Notes: generated by a model from the sequence alone, not told the origin. Counted from the first letter of the stretch, positions 16,996 through 25,530 are shown. The stretch: 40,276 nucleotides of DNA from a virus (IMGVR_UViG_3300005825_000039:1-40276), one strand, 5' to 3'. Made by a program: numbers and translations.

Positions 16996-17357
16996 CAGCG
17001 GGTCCCCGGCTTGCGACCACCGCTCGCTTCGCTCGTGCGAACCCTCTTGAAGTCGGGGTCGTTGATGAGCGCAATCAGCTTCGTCTCCCGCTCCTTTCGG
17101 TCGGGGCTGCGGAGCGCGGGATGGTCCCTCTTCCACCGCTCGTACAGCTCGATGGGGATACTCGCGACGTGGTGCCCGAACTTGTGCCGGTCGACGCTGT
17201 GCCCCCGCTCGGCTCGCAGCTCTGCGTTGCGGTCGAGGATGGCGTTCTCCTGTCGAGTGCTCTGCACCGAGGACGCTGTGAAGCCATCCTCATCGACCTC
17301 GACCACGTCGTACTGGTCCCCGTGGTCATAGACATCCGTGATGAATCGCCGGCCCAT
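16995..17357 (-). CDS. Conserved phage hypothetical protein downstream of capsid genes
   Basis: 120 residues, very polar. Starts MGRRFITDVYDHGDQYDVVEVD. The C-terminal half 'HHVASIPIELYERWKRDHPAL...KLIALINDPDFKRVRTSE' matches a pattern I associate with small phage proteins near the capsid gene (IP..-y..., L-N-D-P-D-.-.-.-.-R-T). ATG 17357 follows AGGAGG. Probable virion or assembly role, not proven. Coupled to the downstream gene by a TGATG overlap. Confidence 0.6.
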   Translation of the reverse strand: MGRRFITDVYDHGDQYDVVEVDEDGFTASSVQSTRQENAILDRNAELRAERGHSVDRHKFGHHVASIPIELYERWKRDHPALRSPDRKERETKLIALINDPDFKRVRTSEASGGRKPGTR

Positions 17358-17365
17358 GGGACCTC

Positions 17366-17572
17366 CTACTTCTTGAACGAGATGCCCGTGTTGGTCTTGA
17401 ACCGGAAGAAGATGTTCACCAGCGTACCGAGCCCGGTAGCGATGGCTGCCTGTTCATCCACTCCGACAGTGACCCCCTGGGATTGAGCCACGAGGACCCC
17501 CATTGAGGCCGCGAGACCGATGCCGTTTACCCAGAGGGTCCAGGAATCTCGCGGTGGCTTTGTCTCTGGCAT
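17366..17572 (-). CDS. Holin-like small membrane protein
   Basis: 68 residues with two hydrophobic segments: residues about 12-34 (LWVNGIGLAASMGVLVAQS) and about 42-58 (AIATGLGTLVNIFFRF), then a basic tail (FKTNTGISFKK). The pattern 'W-x-N-x-...-A-A-I-x-x-x-L-x-x-x-V-N-I-x-x-R-F-x-T' is typical of a common small phage membrane protein often annotated as holin or putative holin. Start ATG 17572 follows GGAGG. It sits immediately downstream of the capsid gene and its hairpins, far from the endolysin at 34150. Confidence 0.65.
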   Translation of the reverse strand: MPETKPPRDSWTLWVNGIGLAASMGVLVAQSQGVTVGVDEQAAIATGLGTLVNIFFRFKTNTGISFKK

Positions 17573-17592
17573 TGCTCCCTCCTATTTAAACA

Positions 17593-17648
17593 GAGGGGGC
17601 GCTAGGCCCCCTCCGTAGTGGTTGACCGCTCCCCTTCAGGGGACGGTC
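17593..17648 (-). terminator. Two hairpins downstream of the capsid gene
   Basis: Reading leftward after the capsid stop: a bulged hairpin (arms at 17624-17634 and 17639-17648) and then an 8-bp GC-rich hairpin (GAGGGGGC arms at 17593-17600 and 17606-17613). The second is followed on the minus strand by TGTTTAAAT, where the octamer ATTTAAAC (plus sense) takes the place of a clean U-run. Likely a partial terminator or mRNA-stability element giving high capsid expression relative to downstream genes. Confidence 0.6.
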
Positions 17649-17649
17649 A

Positions 17650-18693
17650 TCAGACGGTCATCGCCACGGTTGCATCGATGTCAGTGATGACTGCGGACGC
17701 CGCCTCGTTCTTGCAGATGAGAGCGTAGTCCACCAGCAGCTCCCGGTTCTGCGCGTCACCCGTGGTCGCCAGCTCGATGGTCCGGAAGTTCCGGAGGTAG
17801 CTGACCGCCCACATCGCGGCCGAGTAGATGTACAGCACCGAGGCGTTCGGTACGGTCCCGTTGTGGAAGATGAAACGGTTCGGGATGATGGTCAGCGCCC
17901 CGAAGTCGGACACGAAGACGTCGACCGCGCCGGTCGCCATGGCCTGCGACTTGCCGTCACCCGCGGTGTCCTTGTAGAGGGTGGCGACACGGGCCGAGGA
18001 GCTGAAGAGGAAGGTCGAGATGACCGTCTTCAGTGCCGGGGCCACCATGATGGTGTCCGAGTCCCCACCGCTGTCGTACTGAGCCTGGATGGCCGTCCGG
18101 AGCTTCGTCTCCGTGAGGGCGGCATCGGTGCCGGCAAGAGTGGCGCCTGCATCCGGGTAGCCGTAGGTCGTGCCCGAGAGGGTTCCCGCGCTCGAACCCG
18201 AGGCAGCCATCGTGGTGAAGTTGGTACGAATCCACGCCAGGAAGCCGGCGGTCGTGGAGGCGGCCGAGCTGGTGCCCGCCGAAGCCGCTTGGTTGGAGGT
18301 GATGATGGCCTCCATGTCGCGCTTCAGGGACTTGCTCGCCTTGCTGAGCTGGTAGGCCAGCTCCGTCCGACGACCGGCCTTGTTCACGGCATCGGCACGG
18401 CCCGAGACCTTGATAACCTTCGTGGAAATCTGGTGGTAGTTGCCGACCCGGTTGGTCGCCTCCGACTGGTCCGAACCCGCATCCGCACCGTCGATGGCGG
18501 CGTTGGCCGGGTTCACCGAGTGGAGGTTGTCCTGCTGCCACTCGGCCAGGGTGTTGCCCGAAGACTCGCGCCCGACACTGGACAGGAACTGGGTCCGGGT
18601 GGGGTCGATGTTGTAGATGATGTTCGACAGCTGCTCGCGCACAGAGTCGCCTGCGGTCGCGAGGTCGTAGCGGTCGTGATTGGTCGTGCTCAT
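17650..18693 (-). CDS. Major capsid protein (SU10-like / DUF5309-like)
   Basis: 347 residues with no cleavable prodomain evident. The N-terminus 'DLATAGDSVREQLSNIIYNIDPTRTQFLSSVG' and the segments 'NYHQISTKVIKVSGRADAVNKAGR', 'ELAYQLSKASKSLKRDMEAIIT', 'VAPALKTVISTFL' and 'DVFVSDFGALTIIPNRFI' form the characteristic pattern of the SU10-type HK97-fold capsid family. GAAGAGG lies seven bases before ATG 18693. It follows the scaffold gene and precedes two hairpins. This gene contains no octamer site. Confidence 0.92.
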   Translation of the reverse strand: MSTTNHDRYDLATAGDSVREQLSNIIYNIDPTRTQFLSSVGRESSGNTLAEWQQDNLHSVNPANAAIDGADAGSDQSEATNRVGNYHQISTKVIKVSGRADAVNKAGRRTELAYQLSKASKSLKRDMEAIITSNQAASAGTSSAASTTAGFLAWIRTNFTTMAASGSSAGTLSGTTYGYPDAGATLAGTDAALTETKLRTAIQAQYDSGGDSDTIMVAPALKTVISTFLFSSSARVATLYKDTAGDGKSQAMATGAVDVFVSDFGALTIIPNRFIFHNGTVPNASVLYIYSAAMWAVSYLRNFRTIELATTGDAQNRELLVDYALICKNEAASAVITDIDATVAMTV

Positions 18694-18720
18694 TGGAATG
18701 CCTCTTCAGCTGGATAAGGT

Positions 18721-19818
18721 TTAAACAGCCCCTATTGCTAGGAAAGCTGCTGCGGCATCGCGGTCGCTACCGCTTCGTGCCGCTCTCTTCAGGATGGCAG
18801 CCGCCTTCTCCCGCTGTGCGGTCTCAGGTGCTCGTGACGCTCCGGGTTTCAACCGTTTCGGGAGCTTCACCACTCGCTTTGCATCGGGCTTCGCGTTCTT
18901 CGCCAGTGCCTGATAGCGGAGACCGTCATGAATCACCCGCATCAGCCGGTGGTCCATCACCTTCGAGAACTCCTGCTCCGAGTAGCCGTAGCTCTGAAGG
19001 TACTTCCGCATCTCCTGCACCAGCGGGTCCCGCTTCGCGTCATCCCCGAACTCGGGAATCGCAGCGAGCAGCTTCCCCCACTCTCGCGTCTGGTACGCAT
19101 GAAGCTGCTGCTGCTGCATCGCTTCAGCCTGGGCCATCTCCTGCCGCCTGTGCTCTTCAATCGCACCGAGGCGGCTGTTGAGCGCTTGGTAGCGTTCCGC
19201 GTACTTCTGCCGCTCCAGAGCAGCGAGACCGGGGTCCCTCTCCTCTAGTGCCTTCCAGTCTTGGTCCTGGAACTCCTGCCCGAGGGCGGACTGGCTGACC
19301 CGGATGAGGTCCTCCGCATCCTGGAGCTTCTGCATGTACGACTGATGGGCCTGCTGCCTCTCTGCGACGAGCTTCTCCCGCTCGCCGCTCAGGGCTTCAT
19401 GCTTGCCATATAAGCTCTTGTCCAGCTGGTAGCTCTTGACAAGGTCCTTCAGGGTAGCGGTGGACTGCTCCCCATCCACGGTGACCTTGAAGAGGACGTT
19501 TCCGTCCTCTCCCTCGGGGAGCACGAGCGTGCCCTCCTCGACACCGAGGTAGGTGGCGAAGTCCGCCACATCCATCCCCTCATCAGGGGCATCAGCTTCC
19601 GCCGAGGGAGCCTCATCCTCGTCGGACGCTTCCTTCGAGGCCACCTCTGCAGCGGCCTCGTCATCTTCATCGTCAGCATCATCCGCTACGGCTGCTTTCG
19701 TCTTCGGCTTCGGCCGCGCCAGGGGGTTGCCCTCTTCGTCGCCCTTCAGGGCATCGAGAGGGTTCTCCGTGTCAGCGGCACCGAGTAGCGCTTCCAGCTC
19801 TTCAACGGGTGTGCTCAT
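18721..19818 (-). CDS. Capsid scaffold protein
   Basis: 365 residues. The N-terminal third is strongly acidic (DDADDEDDEAAAEVASKEASDEDEAPS). Next come a small domain (DGEQSTATLKDLVKSYQLDKSLYGKHEAL), a long Gln/Glu coiled coil (residues about 140-250) and a basic C-terminus (KRVVKLPKRLKPG...REKAAAILKRAARSGS) that would contact capsid subunits. Placement directly upstream of the capsid gene and composition are classic for scaffolds. ATG 19818 overlaps the upstream stop (ATGA). Its stop codon TAA is part of the octamer GTTTAAAC at 18719. Confidence 0.87.
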   Translation of the reverse strand: MSTPVEELEALLGAADTENPLDALKGDEEGNPLARPKPKTKAAVADDADDEDDEAAAEVASKEASDEDEAPSAEADAPDEGMDVADFATYLGVEEGTLVLPEGEDGNVLFKVTVDGEQSTATLKDLVKSYQLDKSLYGKHEALSGEREKLVAERQQAHQSYMQKLQDAEDLIRVSQSALGQEFQDQDWKALEERDPGLAALERQKYAERYQALNSRLGAIEEHRRQEMAQAEAMQQQQLHAYQTREWGKLLAAIPEFGDDAKRDPLVQEMRKYLQSYGYSEQEFSKVMDHRLMRVIHDGLRYQALAKNAKPDAKRVVKLPKRLKPGASRAPETAQREKAAAILKRAARSGSDRDAAAAFLAIGAV

Positions 19819-20201
19819 GTCCTTCCTCCACCATTCTCTCGGGCGTACATTGCCCGCTCCCTACGCCGCGAAGCCATCCCCGCGGTCCCGGTTGCCTTGT
19901 CGATACGCCGGAGCGCTTCCTCCGCATCTCCGCCGATACTGACCAGGGTCTTGAATGTCTCCTCGAAATCGTCCACCACCTTGGTCAGCATCCTGACGTA
20001 GAGCAGTTTCTGCTCGGCGGAGGGGTCGTTTAAAGAGACCGACATGAACTGAGCATAGCACCCGGTTTTCATGTCAGCCAATACTCGCTGAAACACCGGG
20101 TTCCTGAGAACCTGCTGGGAGTCGGAACCAATCCGCACGTCCTCCTGCAGGTTTCTCCCCTCTGGTTCCTTACCGAAGCCGGGTTCCTCGTTTAAACTCA
20201 T
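19815..20201 (-). CDS. Small head-module protein between zincin protein and scaffold
   Basis: About 128 residues from ATG 20201, which has AAGGAGGTG six bases upstream; the longer frame to 20246 lacks support. Contains 'NPVFQRVLADMKTGCYAQFMSVSLNDPSAEQKLLYVRMLTKVVDDFEETFKTLVSIGGDAEEALRR', a helical segment typical of a small protein encoded near portal/scaffold genes in podovirus-like phages; the biochemical role is unknown. Two octamer-type sites occur: 20190 (M-S-L-N, codons 2-4) and 20028 (S-L-N, variant CTTTAAAC in the minus sense). Confidence 0.65.
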   Translation of the reverse strand: MSLNEEPGFGKEPEGRNLQEDVRIGSDSQQVLRNPVFQRVLADMKTGCYAQFMSVSLNDPSAEQKLLYVRMLTKVVDDFEETFKTLVSIGGDAEEALRRIDKATGTAGMASRRRERAMYARENGGGRT

Positions 20202-20202
20202 G

Positions 20203-23130
20203 TCACTCACCTCCTTCCTGGCCCGACTCCTGAGTCTTCTTTGCAAGAGCCCCCAGGAGCGCGGTTACCCCCGAAACACCCCCCATCGCTGCGAGGAGGG
20301 TGGGGTCGATACTGCCGATGGGGAGCTTCCCAGTGAGGTAGAGGTCCCGGACCTCGGTCGGGGGCCTCCCGGTGCGCTCCGCGGTCTTCATGATGGCCTG
20401 GGAGATGAGTTCGAGCTTGCCGGCGCCGATGGGCGTATTCACCCCGGTCTGGCGTGCGAGAGCGCCCCATTGCAGAGCCTGGGCCGGTACAGATTGAATC
20501 CCCTGCCGCGCTGCAATCTCCTGATACCAAGGCCAGAGGGTATTCATCTCGGGGAGTGATACCGACTGCGCGTAGGCCTTGTTCGTGCGGGTGTCCGCGA
20601 GGCCTACACCCCGAGCCCAGTGCGCGTCTCCGACCGCGTAGTTGCTCTGCATCCCCAGCTCTGGGGGCCGGCCTGCCTTCTCGTAAGCAGCGACCTTCGC
20701 AGCGTCCCCGGTGGAGCCGGTCGCCAGGAAGCCCTCCATCGGCTTCGCCTGGGAGGTGCTGTGGTATGGGTGGGGCTTCATGAACGCCAGCTCGGGGTCA
20801 TCCGGGAAGCTCACCCGACCCCCGCCCTTCATTCCGCCGCGGTCCTTGAACTCCTGGAACCTGCCCTGGTTATTGAGCCAGTCTGCGGCAGAGCCTCGGT
20901 TTATCTCCCAGTCCACCGGGGAGCCTGGGCTCGCGAGCGAGGTCAGCCCATGGAGCATATTGAACCGCTCCGCAGCTTTCTCCGGCCCCAGTAACTGCAC
21001 CATCCGCTGGTAGAGCGGGTCCATCACGTACCAGCCCTGCATATCTCGCAGCCCTGGCGTGTTCTGGGCAGCGTCAAGGATGTTGCCGATACGTCGCTCA
21101 TTGCTGGGCGTCATGATGCGCTGCGCGGCCCTGCTCCCTCTCCCCCTCTCAGGGGTGGCCGGCGGCACCCACGGCTCCAGCGGGGGGCCCCCGTTGGCGT
21201 TCATGGCGTTGCCCTTCCCGACCGTGCTCGCGCGGGTGGCGCCGATGTTGGTGAGGTCCTCCCGGGTCACGCCCCACAGCTCCCGGAGTGCGGGGTCCTC
21301 GGGTGAAACCCGGACATCCTTCACGATGTCCGCGGGGTTGCCGTAGATGCCAGGGTACTCGGAGCGCTCCCGGCCGCCCCTGAAGCGGGTAGCGGAGCGG
21401 GTAACTGGGGGGACCGTGCCCTTGTTCGAGCCGCCCTCCCCCATCCTCTTCAGCTCCTTCTCCAGCTGCGCCTCGGTCATATCCGGGGCGGGCACCCCAG
21501 CCCCCTCGGAGGCCATCAACGCCGGGCCTCTGTTGTGGCCCATGAGCGCCGCCCGGTCAGCTGGAGTGTTTAAACCGTTCCCTTCGAGGTCGAGCGCGTC
21601 GTAGATGTCGAACTTGGTCCCCGTGGCCCCTGAGCCCGGGATTTTCTCGGGGGAAGCGTAAGCCCGGTAATTCCGGTGCATCCAGTACGGGTTGTCTCGA
21701 AGCTCGCTCAGGGGCTTGTTGAAGTCCCGCCCCGCGGACCACGCTGTCAGTTCCCCGGTGGAGTCCATGTACTTCTGGTACGCGCTCTTCCCCCTCCCGC
21801 CGAGCGCGTCCAGGAACTGTGCAGTGGTACGGCCAGCGATTCGGCCCCCCAGAGCATTCACCGCGCTCCGAACCGCTTCGGGGTCCTTGAGCTGCTCGTC
21901 TGTGAGGTTCACCCGGGGATTACTCCGCAGGATTCCCCTCGCTTCTGCCTCCAGAAAATCATCGGTGTATTGCCCCAGGTTCGCTCCAGGCTCCATCCCC
22001 AGGAAGTTGGCGAGAGCGTGGTTCCCTTCATGCACGATGGGCCCGAGGTAGCCCTTCTCCATGTTGGTCCCTATTTCGGCAAAGGGGTGCAGCCCGAATA
22101 TCTGCCCGTACTCGGTGTTGTCAGGCCCGCCCTGGAGGAGTGTGCCTCTGCCGTTCGGCCGCGCAAAGCCGCCATAGGTTTTCGCTGACTTCGCGGCTTC
22201 CTCGCTCGGGGTCCTGGGATACGCGAAGCCGACCGACACATCAGGCATGTTCGGATGCGCCTGCATCCCTCCCTCCCAGTCCACTGCATCACCGAGGCGG
22301 CCCTGCATCTGGGTCCCGGTAGCCCTACTCGTGCTCCACTTGAAGCCCTCAGGGACAGCGTTTCGCAGAGCCTCTATCTTCGCTGAATGCTCAGCGCTCC
22401 AGGCCATGTTCGCTTCCCGCTCCGCCCTCGTCATGGTTGGCCCGTACTTGTGCGGGGGCGGCTCCGTGATGAGGGCGGTGAGCTTGTCCAGGTACTCCTT
22501 GACGTTGGGCTTCAGCGCTATCTTGTCTGCAATTTGCTCGACCCAGGCGCCGTGACGTTTGCTCCAGCCGGTCTCTTTCAAGATGAGTTCGGCCGGGAAG
22601 CCCGCCTTGAGCATCCGCTGCGCCTCGGCTTTCATCTCCAGGTTGGCGATGGGGCTGTTCTCGTTGATGAACGAACGGACGGTACTCCGGCCGCTGTTCA
22701 CCGTGCCCTTGAGCCCGCCCCCTGAGAGCATCGCCGCGCCGAACTGGGTCGCGTTCATCGGGCCCAGAATGGTCGAGACGCTGTCGTAGACCATCTTCTG
22801 CTCGGGGGTCTGCAGGAACCCAGGCGTAGGCGCCCCCTGGTCCGTCCAGGCGCCCCCCGCCCTCTGCTGCGCGTCCCACTCCGCGGCTTTACGTTGACGC
22901 TCCGCCTCCTGCGTCCTGAGCGCTTCTCGGGAGTAGCCTGGGGTGCCGGGCTCCAGGTAGCCGGCGGAGCTGAGCTGGGGCGGAGAGGGGCGCGTGGCGG
23001 CGGAGTAGACCCTGCTCAGCAGCTCCAGCGGGTTCAGCACCGGGGTCTCCGGCCTGGGGATGTCCATGTTGGTCCCGCTGATGAGGCCGGAGCCGCTGAA
23101 CGCCTTCGAGAGATAATCAAGCGGCCCCAT
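20203..23130 (-). CDS. Large polyvalent-type protein with zincin metallopeptidase motif
   Basis: About 975 residues from ATG 23130 (overlapping the portal end by 14 bp). A GW-type module near residues 168-206 (LKAGFPAELILKETGWSKRHGAWVEQIAD) resembles the large polyvalent protein-associated domains of phages and mobile elements. A zincin motif IVHEGNHALA (HExxH at about 367-371) is followed by 'YTDDFLEAEARG', giving the likely third ligand Glu. The C-terminal 150 residues (LWPWYQEIAARQGIQS, 'GVNTPIGAGKLELISQAI') resemble a domain seen at the ends of other phage polyvalent proteins. Located between portal and scaffold, a slot often used for injected effector or protease domains. Substrate unknown. 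Octamer at 21568 (G-L-N). Confidence 0.75.
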   Translation of the reverse strand: MGPLDYLSKAFSGSGLISGTNMDIPRPETPVLNPLELLSRVYSAATRPSPPQLSSAGYLEPGTPGYSREALRTQEAERQRKAAEWDAQQRAGGAWTDQGAPTPGFLQTPEQKMVYDSVSTILGPMNATQFGAAMLSGGGLKGTVNSGRSTVRSFINENSPIANLEMKAEAQRMLKAGFPAELILKETGWSKRHGAWVEQIADKIALKPNVKEYLDKLTALITEPPPHKYGPTMTRAEREANMAWSAEHSAKIEALRNAVPEGFKWSTSRATGTQMQGRLGDAVDWEGGMQAHPNMPDVSVGFAYPRTPSEEAAKSAKTYGGFARPNGRGTLLQGGPDNTEYGQIFGLHPFAEIGTNMEKGYLGPIVHEGNHALANFLGMEPGANLGQYTDDFLEAEARGILRSNPRVNLTDEQLKDPEAVRSAVNALGGRIAGRTTAQFLDALGGRGKSAYQKYMDSTGELTAWSAGRDFNKPLSELRDNPYWMHRNYRAYASPEKIPGSGATGTKFDIYDALDLEGNGLNTPADRAALMGHNRGPALMASEGAGVPAPDMTEAQLEKELKRMGEGGSNKGTVPPVTRSATRFRGGRERSEYPGIYGNPADIVKDVRVSPEDPALRELWGVTREDLTNIGATRASTVGKGNAMNANGGPPLEPWVPPATPERGRGSRAAQRIMTPSNERRIGNILDAAQNTPGLRDMQGWYVMDPLYQRMVQLLGPEKAAERFNMLHGLTSLASPGSPVDWEINRGSAADWLNNQGRFQEFKDRGGMKGGGRVSFPDDPELAFMKPHPYHSTSQAKPMEGFLATGSTGDAAKVAAYEKAGRPPELGMQSNYAVGDAHWARGVGLADTRTNKAYAQSVSLPEMNTLWPWYQEIAARQGIQSVPAQALQWGALARQTGVNTPIGAGKLELISQAIMKTAERTGRPPTEVRDLYLTGKLPIGSIDPTLLAAMGGVSGVTALLGALAKKTQESGQEGGE

Positions 23131-25309
23131 CGGAGACCCCCGCCTTGTTGTCCGCATTCTGCTGTGAAAGGTCGACCTTTGCGGCAACCTCCAGCTCCGT
23201 GAGCTTGGTCGCCATCTCCTGGTAGAGCTTCTCGTATTTAAACACCAGCTCCGCAGAGCGACCTTGAGCTTCGAGGGCGGTCTTCATCCGGTCGTTCTCT
23301 TGCGACTTGCTCTCCAGCTCAGCCTGGAGCTTGATTATGGAGGCCTCCATCTGGTTCTCCTTCTGGGAGGCCTCCTGCTGCCGCTGAGCCTGCTCCTGAA
23401 TGAACTTCTTCGCCTCGTCGCTCTTCGGGTCCTGCCAGTAGTCCTCGGGCCTCCCGATACTGCTGAACCGGACATAGTCCTCTAGCGCACGGTGCATGTG
23501 GTCGTGCGTCACCAGCACCCCCAGCCCGCCCCCTGACGCGACCTGAGCCTGGAGCCCAATGACTTCCCGGATAAGCATCTGCTGCTTCATCCTGTCCCCG
23601 GTACCGAGGCCCACCTTCACGGTGGCCCCGCCCCGCTCTTTCCACTCGGTCGGGTTCACCGTGGTCCACTTCCCGCGAATCGGCACCGGGAGGGGCTGGT
23701 TCTGGTGCTTGGTGAGCAGTTCCCGGAGTATCAGCATCATCGGCTTCACGCCGGTCTCCGCGAGCACCCGCACGATGAGGCCGACCAGTTTCTCTTTTGC
23801 GGTCATCAGCCGCTCCACGCTGTGCGCGGGGCTGTTGCCCGGAATCATCCCCATCTCGGCGCCCTCAGGGCTCACCCCGGTACGGCCATCCCGGACCTTG
23901 TCCAAGTACTCCAGCGCGGTATATGCGGCCTGCCCCACTGGGGGCGTGATGAGCGGCTCGACCATCCCCGGCGCCTTCTGGCGGACGACTCCGCCAGGGC
24001 GGGAAGTCAGGAGGTCGTCCAGATTCACCTGCCCCACGACCGCGGCGACACGGGAATTGTTCTGGAGGTAGAGGTTGTCGAGGATGGAGCGCCAGATTCC
24101 CGTCTTCTGGTCGGCAATCATGCGGGCCCGGTCGTAGATGCTCATCCCGGTGAACTTGTGGGACATCAGAATCGGGGTCGTGCCGCAGAACGGGTGCCGG
24201 TCCCATGGCTCCATCGAGAGCAAGCTGAAGCTCCCGGTCTGGCCCCCTACGAAGCACTGGAACAGCTCAGGGACCCCATCTCCATAGAGGTCGAACTTGC
24301 GATAGCACTCGGTTATCTGCACCGTCCTGGAGAGGAGGTCCGAGCCCTCTCCATCAGTCCCGAAGCCAGAACCCATCTCCCTCTCGAAGCGTTCGCTACG
24401 CTCCTCGTCCTCGTCAATGCTGTAGGGCGGGAGGTCTTCCAGCTCCTCGATGCTCCAGCCCTCGTCCACCAGCGCACCGATGGTCGTGACCCGGCGGTGC
24501 CCGGTGAACCGAGCTTCATCCAGGATGATGGAGGTGTGGTCGGAGTTGAGGAGGAACTCCGAGTTCGGAATGCACTCGACCTTGCTCACGCTGTCGGTGA
24601 GGCGCCGCCGGATGGTGATGTCGTGGAGGGCGATGGTGGGCCCGAGCACCGGGGCGAGCTGGGGCGGGCTCTGCTCCTGGTAGCTACGGTGCTCGATGAT
24701 TTGGTCCTGCTCGTTTAAACCGGACAGCAGGGCCTGCATCTCGACATCGTTCTGCCCCTCGTAGGTCTCCCGCTTCACCTTGTTCTGCTGGCACTGGTAG
24801 ACCTTCACGACCCCGTTGCGTTCGAGGAGTGCGTCCTTCACGAACTCATGGAGCACCACGAAACCGTTGCACCGCTTGGAGAAGACGTAGTTGGTCGCCT
24901 CGGTCTCCAGGTCCGCCTGGGACTCGTCCTCCTCGCCCCTGGGGTCGAAGCTGACGACCCCGTTCGGGTCCATCAGCGACTCCATGATGGTGGGCATCAT
25001 CCACTCGATGACATCGGTCACGTCAGTGGACTGGACCGCTGAGCGACCCTCTTCCTCGTCCCCTCTGGGGTCGCCCCGGTAGTAGGCGTTGGCGAGGAGC
25101 CGGTCCTCCCGGAGCGAGCTGTAGTCGCCCCCGAGGCTGTCCTCTATGTCCTTGCTGAGGATGCTGAGAATCTCATCCTCGGTGAGAGCCCGGTCTTCCC
25201 CGGGCTCGGAGCTGTCGTCCGTGTCGGGAGCGTCGAACTCCTGCGCCAGCTGCTCTAGCAGAGCCTGCTCTTCGAGCTGACTCTCCATCTCATCTCTTGC
25301 TGTCGCCAT
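23117..25309 (-). CDS. Portal protein (P22/podovirus type)
   Basis: 730 residues. Acidic N-terminus, then 'DYSSLREDRLLANAYYRGDPRGDEEEGRSAVQSTDVTDVIEWMMPTIMESLM', the hallmark opening of the podovirus portal family, followed by 'FVKDALLERNGVVKVYQ', 'DRARMIADQKTGIWRSILDNLYLQNNSRVAAVVG' and a C-terminal coiled coil (residues about 640-720) consistent with a barrel/crown. Forms the dodecameric DNA gateway. ATG 25309 follows GGGAGCGGGG. It begins 18 bp after the tRNA-like RNA. Octamer sites at 23236 (F-K) and 24713 (G-L-N). Confidence 0.92.
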   Translation of the reverse strand: MATARDEMESQLEEQALLEQLAQEFDAPDTDDSSEPGEDRALTEDEILSILSKDIEDSLGGDYSSLREDRLLANAYYRGDPRGDEEEGRSAVQSTDVTDVIEWMMPTIMESLMDPNGVVSFDPRGEEDESQADLETEATNYVFSKRCNGFVVLHEFVKDALLERNGVVKVYQCQQNKVKRETYEGQNDVEMQALLSGLNEQDQIIEHRSYQEQSPPQLAPVLGPTIALHDITIRRRLTDSVSKVECIPNSEFLLNSDHTSIILDEARFTGHRRVTTIGALVDEGWSIEELEDLPPYSIDEDEERSERFEREMGSGFGTDGEGSDLLSRTVQITECYRKFDLYGDGVPELFQCFVGGQTGSFSLLSMEPWDRHPFCGTTPILMSHKFTGMSIYDRARMIADQKTGIWRSILDNLYLQNNSRVAAVVGQVNLDDLLTSRPGGVVRQKAPGMVEPLITPPVGQAAYTALEYLDKVRDGRTGVSPEGAEMGMIPGNSPAHSVERLMTAKEKLVGLIVRVLAETGVKPMMLILRELLTKHQNQPLPVPIRGKWTTVNPTEWKERGGATVKVGLGTGDRMKQQMLIREVIGLQAQVASGGGLGVLVTHDHMHRALEDYVRFSSIGRPEDYWQDPKSDEAKKFIQEQAQRQQEASQKENQMEASIIKLQAELESKSQENDRMKTALEAQGRSAELVFKYEKLYQEMATKLTELEVAAKVDLSQQNADNKAGVSDGAA

Positions 25310-25327
25310 CCCCGCTCCCGCTTGTGA

Positions 25328-25529
25328 TGGTGGACCTTGGAAGGATTCGGACCCTCCGCCGCAGAAACTCCGTCAAGCTTCTGCCACACGCTTCCTCTCC
25401 GGTTACGAGCCGGTGAGTGTGTCTCCTCGGGTAGCCTCATATTGAGCCAAGCTCGGACGGCTGGAGGAACCGTGGTCACCCGCTACATGAGAATCCAACC
25501 CCGGGGCTCTACCGCTGAGCTAAAGGCCC
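25328..25529 (-). ncRNA. 202-nt structured RNA with tRNA-like ends (interrupted or expanded tRNA-like gene)
   Basis: Minus strand, 5' end at 25529. It starts GGGCCTT-TA-GCTC-AGCGGTA-GAGC: a 7-nt acceptor arm and a perfect 4-bp D arm with an intact A-box. It ends with a T-arm-like hairpin (GGAGGG-TCCGAAT-CCTTCC, 6 bp, one base off the usual TTCRA loop) then AAGGTCC-A-CCA. The acceptor halves (25523-25529 and 25332-25338) pair over 7 bp with one G-U, and A73 and CCA are encoded. No anticodon arm fits. Instead about 146 nt lie between the D and T arms and contain at least four hairpins (ACGGT/GCCGT, GAGC/GCTC, CTC-CCGG/CCGG-GAG with loop CTCGTAA, GCAGAA/TTCTGC). The 5' end is one base past the terminase stop; the 3' end is 18 bp before the portal start. 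Confidence 0.6.
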
Positions 25530-25530
25530 G

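Noticed and set aside
23705-24718. 337-codon plus-strand open frame
   Set aside because: Antisense to the portal gene, with no ribosome binding site or recognisable domain.
25328-25529. tmRNA as an explanation of the tRNA-like RNA
   Set aside because: A tmRNA lacks a real D stem and has a tag ORF ending in Ala-Ala; here a perfect D arm and A-box are present, the RNA is only about 200 nt, and no convincing tag frame was found.
25328-25529. Two tandem ordinary tRNA genes
   Set aside because: The 5' half has no local AAGGCCC partner and the 3' half has no local GGACCTT/GGGCCTT partner; they pair only with each other.
25328-25529. Group I intron in a tRNA
   Set aside because: The insertion (about 126 nt beyond a normal tRNA) is smaller than the known minimal group I introns, and no anticodon stem is restored by removing a defined segment.
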